A stretch of DNA of 64,000 nucleotides from JAGQWW01 sp041392845. GTDB taxonomy: Bacteria > Bacteroidota > Bacteroidia > Chitinophagales > Saprospiraceae. The stretch covers positions 62,001-126,000 of the forward strand of contig JAWKLG010000009.1 of the NCBI GenBank assembly GCA_041392845.1, written 5' to 3'. The notes beneath the pieces are model-generated. The model was given only the letters and a program-made list of their open reading frames with translations, did not search any database and was not told where the DNA came from. The position numbers were made by a program, and so were the translations under genes. This document shows positions 40,448-48,015 of the stretch, one piece after another; positions within the stretch are counted from its first letter, which is position 1; every line of letters starts with the position of its first letter.

Positions 40448-40945
40448 TTATTTTTGAAATTCCTTTGGTGTAAACATATCCGTTACCCTTGCTTTTCCGG
40501 GCACAAAATTCTCCCACTCTTCAACATTTGCCATTATTCGCACAATACCACAAGTTGGAATATTTGATATGAATGCATTGGAATACCGGTTGGCAAGCTC
40601 TGTAAATCCCGGATTGTGGCCAAAAAGAAAAACAGTATCCCATGCATCGTCCAATTGATGGATTATCTTAGAAAGTGTATCCGGATACGCTTCATAAATG
40701 GATTCATTTAATAAAATCTTTTCTGATGGGATATTGAATGCATTTGCAAAATACCTTGCAGTTGTAATGGCTCGATTAGCCGGACTGCTTACTATTTTGT
40801 CAGGAATATAATTCTTTGCTTCAATCAGCGCTGCCATGAATGGGGCATCTTTTAATCCTCTCTTATTCAAGGGTCTGTCAAAATCATCCAAGGCCGGATT
40901 GTCCCAGCTGGATTTTGCATGTCTTATTAAAAAGAGTGTTTTCAT
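40448..40945 (-). CDS. SixA-like phosphohistidine phosphatase
   Basis: A 165-residue histidine phosphatase. The N-terminal catalytic motif is LIRHAKSSWDNP with the nucleophilic histidine, then DDFDRPLNKRG; the second histidine is in LFGHNPGFTELANRY. This matches the short SixA subfamily, which removes phosphate from phosphohistidine in signalling proteins. It is the upstream member of a minus-strand pair with the HEMVH gene and diverges from the EEP-family lipoprotein gene. Confidence 0.9.
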   Translation of the reverse strand: MKTLFLIRHAKSSWDNPALDDFDRPLNKRGLKDAPFMAALIEAKNYIPDKIVSSPANRAITTARYFANAFNIPSEKILLNESIYEAYPDTLSKIIHQLDDAWDTVFLFGHNPGFTELANRYSNAFISNIPTCGIVRIMANVEEWENFVPGKARVTDMFTPKEFQK

Positions 40946-41055
40946 GTAGTGATTTTGATTTTTGTATGAAGCAAGGGCTTAAAATAACCTTTTCTTTAGG
41001 CAAAAATGGAAGACCTTTCGATGAATTTTATTTTTCTTTGGGCAAAATTATTCCG

Positions 41056-42084
41056 ATGAGATTTTTAGGTACCTTTTTTATTGCCCTTCTTTTATTTCAA
41101 TGCAAAACAACCCAAGTTGTTCCTTCCCAAAAATTAGATGAGGTAAGTATTGCATTTTATAATGTTGAGAATTTATTTGATACGCTCGATAATCCAGACA
41201 AAAACGACGATGACTTTACTCCAACCGGAGAAAACCGATATGATGCCTCCCGTTATCAAACCAAATTGGAGCATATTGAAAGAGTTTTGACCGCAATGGG
41301 CCAACCTGAAGTGGTTGGTTTATGCGAAGTAGAAAATAAAGAAGTAGTTCAGGATCTGGTGAAGACCGGTGCCTTAGCTGATTTTCCTTACGAGGTAATT
41401 CACTTCGAATCACCTGATGAAAGAGGAATCGATAATGCATTAATTTATCGTACAGACAAATTCAAAGTGCTTTCTTCTGAATTTATCCGCATAGTGTTCC
41501 CTGACGATATGGAAGAAGATGCCACTCGTGATGTATTGGTAGTTAGAGGTCAATTTTCCAATGAAAAAGACATTTTATTGTTGGTGAACCATTGGCCTTC
41601 AAGAAGGGGTGGGGCAGAAGCCAGTGAACCAAAAAGAGTTTTTGTAGCGGGTGAAATCATGAAAAACCTGGATACAATCTCCAAACAATACGAAAATATT
41701 CCTGTGCTCCTAATGGGTGACTTCAACGATGAACCCCAAAATAACAGCATCTACAAAACGCTTGGAGCAATTGCACCTGCAGAAAAGCCCGAACCAAAGC
41801 AGTTTTACAATCTATTTCTGCCCATGGATTTAGAAGATAAAGGAACCTATAATTATCGAGGCAATTGGAATATGATGGATCAAATCATTGTAACCGGCAA
41901 CCTCGTTTCAGGCCAATCCGGCTACATCGTAAAAGAACCTCAAATCTTCTCCCGCGACTGGATGTTCTACGAAGACAAAAAATACGGCCCGGTTCCAAGC
42001 AAGACCTATGGTGGACCAAATTACTACGGCGGTTACAGCGACCATTTACCGGTTATGGTAAAGGTGGAGGTGTTGGGCCGATAG
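41056..42084 (+). CDS. Endonuclease/exonuclease/phosphatase-family lipoprotein
   Basis: A 342-residue protein of the EEP fold. ATG 41056 is chosen because it opens a lipoprotein signal (FLGTFFIALLLFQC); the longer open frame would overlap sixA. Family motifs are AFYNVENLFDT, VVGLCEVENKEV, LLVNHWPSRRGG, LLMGDFNDEPQN and the terminal SDHLPVMVKV. Such exported enzymes hydrolyse phosphodiesters, and many are predicted nucleases, but the substrate is not shown. It converges on purB, with repeat island E in between. Confidence 0.9.
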   Translation: MRFLGTFFIALLLFQCKTTQVVPSQKLDEVSIAFYNVENLFDTLDNPDKNDDDFTPTGENRYDASRYQTKLEHIERVLTAMGQPEVVGLCEVENKEVVQDLVKTGALADFPYEVIHFESPDERGIDNALIYRTDKFKVLSSEFIRIVFPDDMEEDATRDVLVVRGQFSNEKDILLLVNHWPSRRGGAEASEPKRVFVAGEIMKNLDTISKQYENIPVLLMGDFNDEPQNNSIYKTLGAIAPAEKPEPKQFYNLFLPMDLEDKGTYNYRGNWNMMDQIIVTGNLVSGQSGYIVKEPQIFSRDWMFYEDKKYGPVPSKTYGGPNYYGGYSDHLPVMVKVEVLGR

Positions 42085-42333
42085 TAAAAAAGCTAAAGGG
42101 TTGAATAGTTGAATAGTTGAATGGTTGGATGGTTGAATTTTGGAAAGGGAAAAACCGTCTGGTATAGCCGCCAAGCATGGCGGCTCTACCAGATGAAAAG
42201 AACGAATCTATGGCTGCCATTAGCAAAGCCTATTATTTAAAAAGGCAATAAACCCTAATCGAGCAAACGAGCCACAACAATCCGTTACCAGCACCCAGTA
42301 CCTTGCACCCAGCACCCAGCCCCTAGCCCCCAG
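42085..42333. repeat. Intergenic repeat island E between convergent genes
   Basis: The gap between the EEP gene and purB has no gene. 42098-42140 is built from TTGAATAGTTGAATGG units. 42158-42193 is a 16-bp palindrome (TCTGGTATAGCCGCCA / TGGCGGCTCTACCAGA, one mismatch, loop AGCA). 42260-42273 is CGAGCAAACGAGCC, the inverse of a phrase at 3071. 42288-42333 is CACCCAGCACCCAGCCCC-type sequence, the inverse of the GGGTGCTGGG phrases, and runs through the purB stop codon. Confidence 0.65.
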
Positions 42334-43665
42334 TATAATTCCAAGGAGTAAATGCTTTCAACTCATTTTTGATCTCTTCAGAAACGTCGAGGCCATCGAT
42401 GAATTCATGAACATCTTCCTGTTTGAACTCGGTCTTTCCGCGGGTCAATTCTTTCAATGCCTCGTAAGGTTGAGGATAGCCTTCTCTTCGTAAAACGTTT
42501 TGAATGGCTTCAGCGACTACCATCCAGTTGGCTTCGAGATCTTGTCTGAATTTGGCTTCGTTTAACAACAACTTACCCAGGCCTTTTTGAATGGATTGGA
42601 ATGCAATCAAGGTATGACCAAGAGGAACGCCAATTACTCTTAATACTGTAGAGTCGGTCAAATCTCTTTGTAGTCTTGAAATAGGTAGTTTCTCTGCCAG
42701 GTGAGCAAAAAGTGCATTGGCAATTCCTAGGTTACCTTCTCCATTTTCAAAATCGATAGGATTCACCTTATGTGGCATGGCAGATGAGCCTACTTCATTT
42801 TTTACGACCTTTTGCTTGAAGTAATCCATTGAAATATAGGTCCAAATGTCCCTGGCAAGGTCAATTAAAATAGTGTTGATTCTGGACAAACCATGGAAAA
42901 ATGCGGCCAGGTTGTCGTAATGCTCAATTTGTGTAGTTGGGAAAGAACGGCTTAGTCCCAAATAGTTTTTTACAAAATTATCGGCAAAAGCATGCCAGTG
43001 ACGGGTCGGATAAGCCGCGAAATGGGCATTCATGTTTCCGGTCGCTCCACCAAATTTTGCCGAGAATGGAACAGCTTTGACCTGCTCCAATTGTTTTTCA
43101 AGACGGACAATAAACACTTCGATTTCTTTACCAAGTTTGGTGGGTGATGCAGGCTGGCCATGCGTTCTGGCCAACATAGGATATCCTTCCATTCTTCAGC
43201 CAGGTCCTTGAGTTTCGAAAGCATCGTTTCCAAATGAGGAAGGTAAACCTGCTCAAATCCATCCTTCAGCATCATTGGCGTTGCAGTATTGTTGATGTCC
43301 TGTGAAGTCAATCCGAAATGAATGAATTCCTTGAATTCTTGCAAACCAGCCTCGTCAAATTTTTCTTTCAAAAAATATTCTACTGCCTTGACGTCATGAT
43401 TGGTTATTTTTTCAATGTCCTTGATTTTCTGAGCGTCTGATTCAGAAAAATCTGCCATTATTTTATCCAAAACAGCCTTTCCATTTACTGGAAAATTGGA
43501 CAGTTGCTCCAAAGGGATGTCTACGAGTGCTTTGAAATACTCTATTTCAACCTTTACTCTGTATTTGATGAGTGCGAATTCTGAGAAAAAAGCAACCAAT
43601 TCCTGGGTCTTTGATGCATATCTGCCATCAACCGGAGAAATGGCAAGCAAGGGAGCGTTGGACAT
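42323..43665 (-). CDS. purB: Adenylosuccinate lyase, one apparent frameshift
   Basis: PurB acts twice in purine synthesis, releasing fumarate from SAICAR and adenylosuccinate. The N-terminal frame (43665 to about 43190) begins with LAISPVDGRYASKTQELV and holds FIHFGLTSQDINNTATP; the C-terminal frame has LARTHGQPASPTKLGKE and the signature GSSAMPHKVNPIDFENGEGN. One C is missing from a CCC run near 43185; repaired length is 447 residues, normal for the E. coli-type enzyme. The stop codon and last residues (WNYTGG) lie within a C-rich repeat. A promoter-like sequence lies upstream. Confidence 0.94.
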
Positions 43666-43683
43666 ATATTATTCGTTTTGCGG

Positions 43684-43712
43684 CGAAGGTAGCCTATTCG
43701 TCTTTTTTCAAA
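43684..43712 (-). promoter_or_regulatory. Probable purB promoter
   Basis: On the minus strand TTTG (43709-43712) is followed after 17 nt by TACCTTCG (43684-43691), one base off the TAnnTTTG consensus. It is about 20 nt before the purB start. Confidence 0.4.
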
Positions 43713-43765
43713 AAATAATCGGCAAAAATATACACTTCGAACCAATCGCTTTTTAATCCGGTTAA

Positions 43766-43792
43766 TTGGAAAGAAAGATTCTATTAATTTTG
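43766..43792 (+). promoter_or_regulatory. Probable promoter of DUF1684 gene
   Basis: TAATTTTG (43785-43792) matches TAnnTTTG exactly; a TTG at 43766-43768 is 16 nt upstream. The gene starts at 43814. Confidence 0.45.
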
Positions 43793-43813
43793 TAGAAATT
43801 AAGCCGAACTAAC

Positions 43814-44428
43814 ATGTTTAAAAAATTGCTTCTTTTTCCTTTTGTTTTCCTGTTTGTAAATATCCTTTTTGCACAGGATCCATTCACCACTGAGATTTTA
43901 ATTCACAGGGAAGAGTATAAATCAGATTTTTTAAAAAATGAGCGTTCTCCAATTCAGGAAAGGGAAGATCTCCAGTATTTGAGATTTTTTGACCCGGATA
44001 AAGAATACAGTGTTCAGGCGACTTTCCAAAGAACCAAAGATGCCAAACCTTTCGACATGGCTACGTATTCAGGAGTGACCAAACCCTATGTCCAATACGG
44101 ATGGTTAACTTTTAAAATAAAGGGTCAAACGGTTAAAATGGCTATCTATCAAAGTTTAAACCTAAGGGTTATGCCCCAGTACCGGGATTATCTGTTTTTA
44201 CCATTTAAAGATTTAACCAATGGTGAATCTACTTATGGTGGAGGAAGGTATATGGACTTTAAAACCGGAGATATCAAGGATGGGAAAATGAAGATCGATT
44301 TCAATAAAGCCTACAACCCATGGTGTGCTTTTTCTGATGGGTACAGTTGCCCTATTCCTCCAAAAGAAAATCATTTGAACATCGAAATCCTTGCCGGCGA
44401 GAAGAAATATGCCAAGGAAAATCATTGA
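43814..44428 (+). CDS. DUF1684 exported protein
   Basis: A 204-residue protein with a signal peptide ending NILFAQ. It has HREEYKSDFLKNERSPI at its start, then GWLTFKIKGQTVKMAIYQS and the conserved end YLFLPFKDLTNGESTYGGGR, YMDF and FNKAYNPWCAFSDGYSCPIPP, which are the hallmarks of DUF1684. The family has no established biochemical role. Its end overlaps the next gene's start, so the two are coupled. Confidence 0.9.
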   Translation: MFKKLLLFPFVFLFVNILFAQDPFTTEILIHREEYKSDFLKNERSPIQEREDLQYLRFFDPDKEYSVQATFQRTKDAKPFDMATYSGVTKPYVQYGWLTFKIKGQTVKMAIYQSLNLRVMPQYRDYLFLPFKDLTNGESTYGGGRYMDFKTGDIKDGKMKIDFNKAYNPWCAFSDGYSCPIPPKENHLNIEILAGEKKYAKENH

Positions 44429-45239
44429 TATGCGTTCTTTTAACGATCAACTTGGGCGACAGGTTTTAGTCAAAGAATTTCCTAATAGAATCATCTCTCT
44501 GGTTCCTTCTCAAACTGAATTACTGGCTAATATTGGTTTGGAATCTGAAGTGGTAGGCATTACAAAGTTTTGTGTGCACCCAAACGAATGGTTTAGGAAT
44601 AAAACCAGAGTAGGGGGCACCAAGCAGGTCAAACTTGATGTGATCAAGGAGCTCCAGCCCGACCTGATAATTGCCAACAAGGAAGAAAATACCAAAGAAC
44701 AAATTGAAGCACTTGCAGCGGAATTTCCGGTTTGGGTGAGTGATGTCTATGATCTCGATAGTGCTTTTCAAATGATAGCCGGGGTAGGGGAGATTACCGG
44801 TAGAACCAGAGAAACAGGCGATCTATTGGGTAGGATCAAGACAAATTTTGAGAAATTAAATTCACCTGCCAACAATCCTTTAAAAGCTGCGTATTTTATT
44901 TGGCGAAAGCCTTACATGGTAGCAGGCGGAGATACTTTTATTTCCAAAATGATGGAAAAAGCCGGATTTGAAAATGTTTATAATTCGATTGATCGATATC
45001 CGGAAATAAACCTGAGAGCATTAAAAGAATTATCCCCGGATTGTATTTTACTTTCATCAGAACCGTACCCATTTAAGGAAAAGCATGTTGAAAATTTCAA
45101 AGAAGAATTTCCCAATGCAAAGGTATTGATTGTAGATGGGGAATATTTTTCCTGGTATGGAAGTCGGCTAGAATTCGCACCTGAATATTTTGAGCGTGTT
45201 CAAAACCGAATTAATGAATCATCAAATAACAATAACTAG
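44409..45239 (+). CDS. BtuF-like helical-backbone metal receptor without signal peptide
   Basis: A 276-residue protein of the periplasmic-binding class III fold: RIISLVPSQTELLANIGLES, VVGITKFCVHPNEW, VGGTKQVKLDVIKELQPDLI and AAYFIWRKPYMVAGGDTFI match the cobalamin/iron-siderophore receptor family. No signal peptide is visible, so it may act in the cytoplasm. ATG 44409 is chosen; it overlaps the DUF1684 gene by 20 nt, and an alternative ATG is at 44431. No permease gene is next to it. Ligand unknown. Confidence 0.85.
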   Translation: MPRKIIDMRSFNDQLGRQVLVKEFPNRIISLVPSQTELLANIGLESEVVGITKFCVHPNEWFRNKTRVGGTKQVKLDVIKELQPDLIIANKEENTKEQIEALAAEFPVWVSDVYDLDSAFQMIAGVGEITGRTRETGDLLGRIKTNFEKLNSPANNPLKAAYFIWRKPYMVAGGDTFISKMMEKAGFENVYNSIDRYPEINLRALKELSPDCILLSSEPYPFKEKHVENFKEEFPNAKVLIVDGEYFSWYGSRLEFAPEYFERVQNRINESSNNNN

Positions 45240-45299
45240 AAAATAATGGTGTTAGGAATCAGCAAATTGATTTTTCCCCTTAAATCCCATGAAGTGAAA

Positions 45300-46925
45300 A
45301 TGAAACTAATTCCATTATTTACCCTTGTGGTAACTTTGCTTTTCTCTGTTCAACTTTTTTCTCAAAACAAAAAAGATTGGTCTGAAGATGAAATTTTGGT
45401 GAAGCTTCATAAAGAAGTTGAACTGGAATCTTTTCTCAAAGATATCAATCAAAGGTATCAGGGCAGTTTTTCTCTAAGTGTAAAAAGAGCTACAGCTCCA
45501 AATTGGAACATTTACCTCTTCCAAATTTCCAAAGCTAAAATTCCTTCTCTTGAAATCCTTGGCAACTTGAAAAAACATCAAATGGTAAAAGCTGCCGGAT
45601 ACAATAAAAGTGTATATCCCAGGCTTGAGCCAGATGATTTAGATTATGGTAGACAATGGGGATTGAATAAGATTGAGATTGAAGCAGTTTGGGATTTGAC
45701 CACAGGTGGTGTTTCCAAGAATGGGGATACCCTTGTGATTGCCATTTTGGATTCTGGATTTGATACTACTCATCCGGATCTTAGCAACAACCTTTGGAAA
45801 AATAAAGAAGAGATTCCGGGCGATAATCTGGATAATGATGGAAATGGATTAATAGACGATGTATTTGGATATAATTTTCAATTTGATTCTCCTATTTTTT
45901 CGAAAGGCTTCCATGGCTTGGCTGTTGCCGGCATTGCAGGCGCAGAAGGAAACAACGGAACCTTTATTTCAGGAGTAAATTGGAATATCCAGTTGATGTA
46001 CTTGCAGGTCAATTCATTTGAATCCGTCGCCGCGGCATATTATTATGTTGTAAATCAAAAGAGAAAATACCTCGATACCAATGGAGAAAAAGGTGCCAAC
46101 GTAGTGGTTACAAACTTCTCTCAAGGTGCTGATGGAGATTGTTTAGGAACAGATATTTTAGCCTGGTTCAATGAGCCAATGGATTCATTAGGAAAAGTTG
46201 GCGTTTTATCAGTTAATTCTACAGACAACAAAACCAAGGATGTGGACCAGGTGGGGGATATTCCTTCCAGTTGCCCAAGTGATTATATGATTACTGTGAC
46301 CAATACTGATAAAATGGATCTTTTGAATTCGGCTGGATTTGGAAGAACAACCATTGATTTAGGTGCTCCGGGAACGGCTATTTATACGCTGGGGCTTGAT
46401 ACCACTGCCAATTCGAATTTTACCGGTTGCTCAGCTTCAGCTCCTCATGTTGCAGGTACGATTGCACTTCTATATAGTCTGCCTTGTAATAAATTGGCAG
46501 AAAATGCCATTGTTGAACCGGAAGCCACTGCCAGGAGCATGAAAAGCTTCATTATGAATGGGGTAGATCCTATCAATTCTTTACAGAACCGTACTGTGAC
46601 TGGTGGACGATTGAATGCGAGGAAAAGTATGGAATTAGCTTTGTTGTATTGCAACATTGCTTCGGGGCCACTAGAGATTTTGGAAGTCTTTCCTAATCCT
46701 ACTTATGGTGACCTAACCATCAACTTTTCCAGTCCTGATAATAAACCATATAATTTAAGGATTTTTAACAGCATCGGAGATTTGATGCTGGAACAAAATT
46801 TTGAGTTAGGTGAGTTTGAAGAAAAGCAAAAATTATTGAATATCAGTCATTTAGCTTCGGGGGCTTATTATCTTACCTTGGCTCAGGATGGTGAAATCAG
46901 CACGGTTCCGATATTCAAAAAATAG
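45300..46925 (+). CDS. T9SS-secreted subtilase (S8 family)
   Basis: A 541-residue exported subtilase; ATG 45300 precedes the signal peptide ending QLFSQ. An inhibitor-like prodomain (about residues 25-110) follows. The catalytic Asp is in AILDSGFDTTHPDLS, His in GFHGLAVAGIAGA and Ser in GCSASAPHVAGTIALL. The C-terminus (EVFPNPTYGDLTINFSS ... STVPIFKK) is a T9SS type A sorting domain, so the protease reaches the surface. It is probably separate from the upstream receptor gene (60-nt gap). Confidence 0.93.
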   Translation: MKLIPLFTLVVTLLFSVQLFSQNKKDWSEDEILVKLHKEVELESFLKDINQRYQGSFSLSVKRATAPNWNIYLFQISKAKIPSLEILGNLKKHQMVKAAGYNKSVYPRLEPDDLDYGRQWGLNKIEIEAVWDLTTGGVSKNGDTLVIAILDSGFDTTHPDLSNNLWKNKEEIPGDNLDNDGNGLIDDVFGYNFQFDSPIFSKGFHGLAVAGIAGAEGNNGTFISGVNWNIQLMYLQVNSFESVAAAYYYVVNQKRKYLDTNGEKGANVVVTNFSQGADGDCLGTDILAWFNEPMDSLGKVGVLSVNSTDNKTKDVDQVGDIPSSCPSDYMITVTNTDKMDLLNSAGFGRTTIDLGAPGTAIYTLGLDTTANSNFTGCSASAPHVAGTIALLYSLPCNKLAENAIVEPEATARSMKSFIMNGVDPINSLQNRTVTGGRLNARKSMELALLYCNIASGPLEILEVFPNPTYGDLTINFSSPDNKPYNLRIFNSIGDLMLEQNFELGEFEEKQKLLNISHLASGAYYLTLAQDGEISTVPIFKK

Positions 46926-46962
46926 CTTATTTAAAATTACCAAATATTATTTTGAAAAAACT

Positions 46963-46992
46963 TTTGATATATCAAACATAGATGTATCTTTG
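46963..46992 (+). promoter_or_regulatory. Bacteroidota-type promoter for tRNA-Arg/rpmB operon
   Basis: TTTG (46963-46966), an 18-nt spacer and TATCTTTG (46985-46992) match the TTTG-N18/20-TAnnTTTG consensus closely. Transcription would begin near 46999, about 40 nt before the tRNA. Confidence 0.75.
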
Positions 46993-47039
46993 CACCGCTT
47001 TTTTCAGAAGCCTTATAGGCGTATGAATATTTATAAGCA

Positions 47040-47113
<74 letters not shown>

Positions 47114-47141
47114 CAAAGAAAATTTTATAAAATAACTTACG

Positions 47142-47390
47142 ATGTCTAGAGTTTGTCAGTTGACTGGAAAGCGTCCGATTACGGGAAACAGTGTTTCTCA
47201 CTCAAATAGAAAGACGAAGCGCAGGTTCATTCCAAATTTGCAAAAGAAAAAATTCTTCATTCCTGAAACAGGGGAGTGGATTACTTTGAAAATTTCTGCT
47301 AAAGCTATTCGTACCATCAATAAATTGGGTGTGTACCAATACGTGAAGAAATTGGAAAAGAAAGGAATGGAAACCGGTATTAAACTATAA
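47142..47390 (+). CDS. rpmB: 50S ribosomal protein L28
   Basis: An 82-residue L28. It begins MSRVCQLTGKRPITGNSVSH and continues KTKRRFIPNLQKKKFF, both diagnostic, with the conserved KISAKAIRTINKLGV near the end. It is the first protein gene after tRNA-Arg, followed by rpmG with a 22-nt gap. Confidence 0.97.
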   Translation: MSRVCQLTGKRPITGNSVSHSNRKTKRRFIPNLQKKKFFIPETGEWITLKISAKAIRTINKLGVYQYVKKLEKKGMETGIKL

Positions 47391-47412
47391 TTTATTTTAA
47401 ACGTATTATACA

Positions 47413-47601
47413 ATGGCCAAGAAGAGCAAAGGCAACAGAATTCAGGTTATTCTTGAGTGTACAGAGCACAAAACAAGTGGTATGCCAGGTACTTCTCGCT
47501 ACATTACCGAGAAAAACCGTAAGAATACACCTGAAAGATTGGAGTTGAAAAAATATAACCCAATTCTAAAGAAAGTAACCGTTCACCGGGAAATTAAGTA
47601 A
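47413..47601 (+). CDS. rpmG: 50S ribosomal protein L33
   Basis: A 62-residue L33: NRIQVILECTEHKTSGMPG and RYITEKNRKNTPERLELKKY match the family. The CxxC zinc motifs of some L33 proteins are absent (C+/C- type). It lies between rpmB and a DUF4295 gene, the usual Bacteroidota order. Confidence 0.97.
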   Translation: MAKKSKGNRIQVILECTEHKTSGMPGTSRYITEKNRKNTPERLELKKYNPILKKVTVHREIK

Positions 47602-47621
47602 TAAATTAAAATTCTTAAGCC

Positions 47622-47798
47622 ATGGCAAAAGTATCTAAGAACGCGAGGGTTGCGCAACGTGCTGCAAATGCAGGTTCAGGTCGTGACTTCGTGAAAATCG
47701 TTCAAAGTGTAAAAGATCCTAAGACTGGTAAATACTCCTACAAAGAAGTGATGATTCACAAAGACAAGGTGCAGGAGTTCATGAACAACCAGAAATAA
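47622..47798 (+). CDS. DUF4295 small protein
   Basis: A 58-residue basic protein starting MAKVSKNARVAQRAANAGSG and including SVKDPKTGKYSYKEVMIHKD. In Bacteroidota a DUF4295 protein regularly follows rpmG, and this one begins 20 nt after it. Its role is unknown; the basic composition and position suggest a ribosome-linked function (inference). A strong terminator follows. Confidence 0.9.
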   Translation: MAKVSKNARVAQRAANAGSGRDFVKIVQSVKDPKTGKYSYKEVMIHKDKVQEFMNNQK

Positions 47799-47815
47799 TA
47801 TATTTTGTACTTTTT

Positions 47816-47853
47816 AAAAAGGGTTTCTTTCGTCAGAGAGAAACCCTTTTTGC
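47816..47853 (+). terminator. Intrinsic terminator of the ribosomal protein operon
   Basis: AAAAAGGGTTTCT (47816-47828) pairs with AGAAACCCTTTTT (47839-47851) and ends in a run of T. Confidence 0.85.
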
Positions 47854-48015
47854 ATTTCCTGTCTTTTGAGTTTTATTCAAACCGGAAATCAGATCATTTT
47901 TACCGGACTTTTTTCACAATTTCCTATATTTCGACCTTTAATTCGGAATCACCTTCATTTCTTACCTGATTCCAAAAGATACATTTATTGAACTACAAAT
48001 AAGGACAAAAACTCC

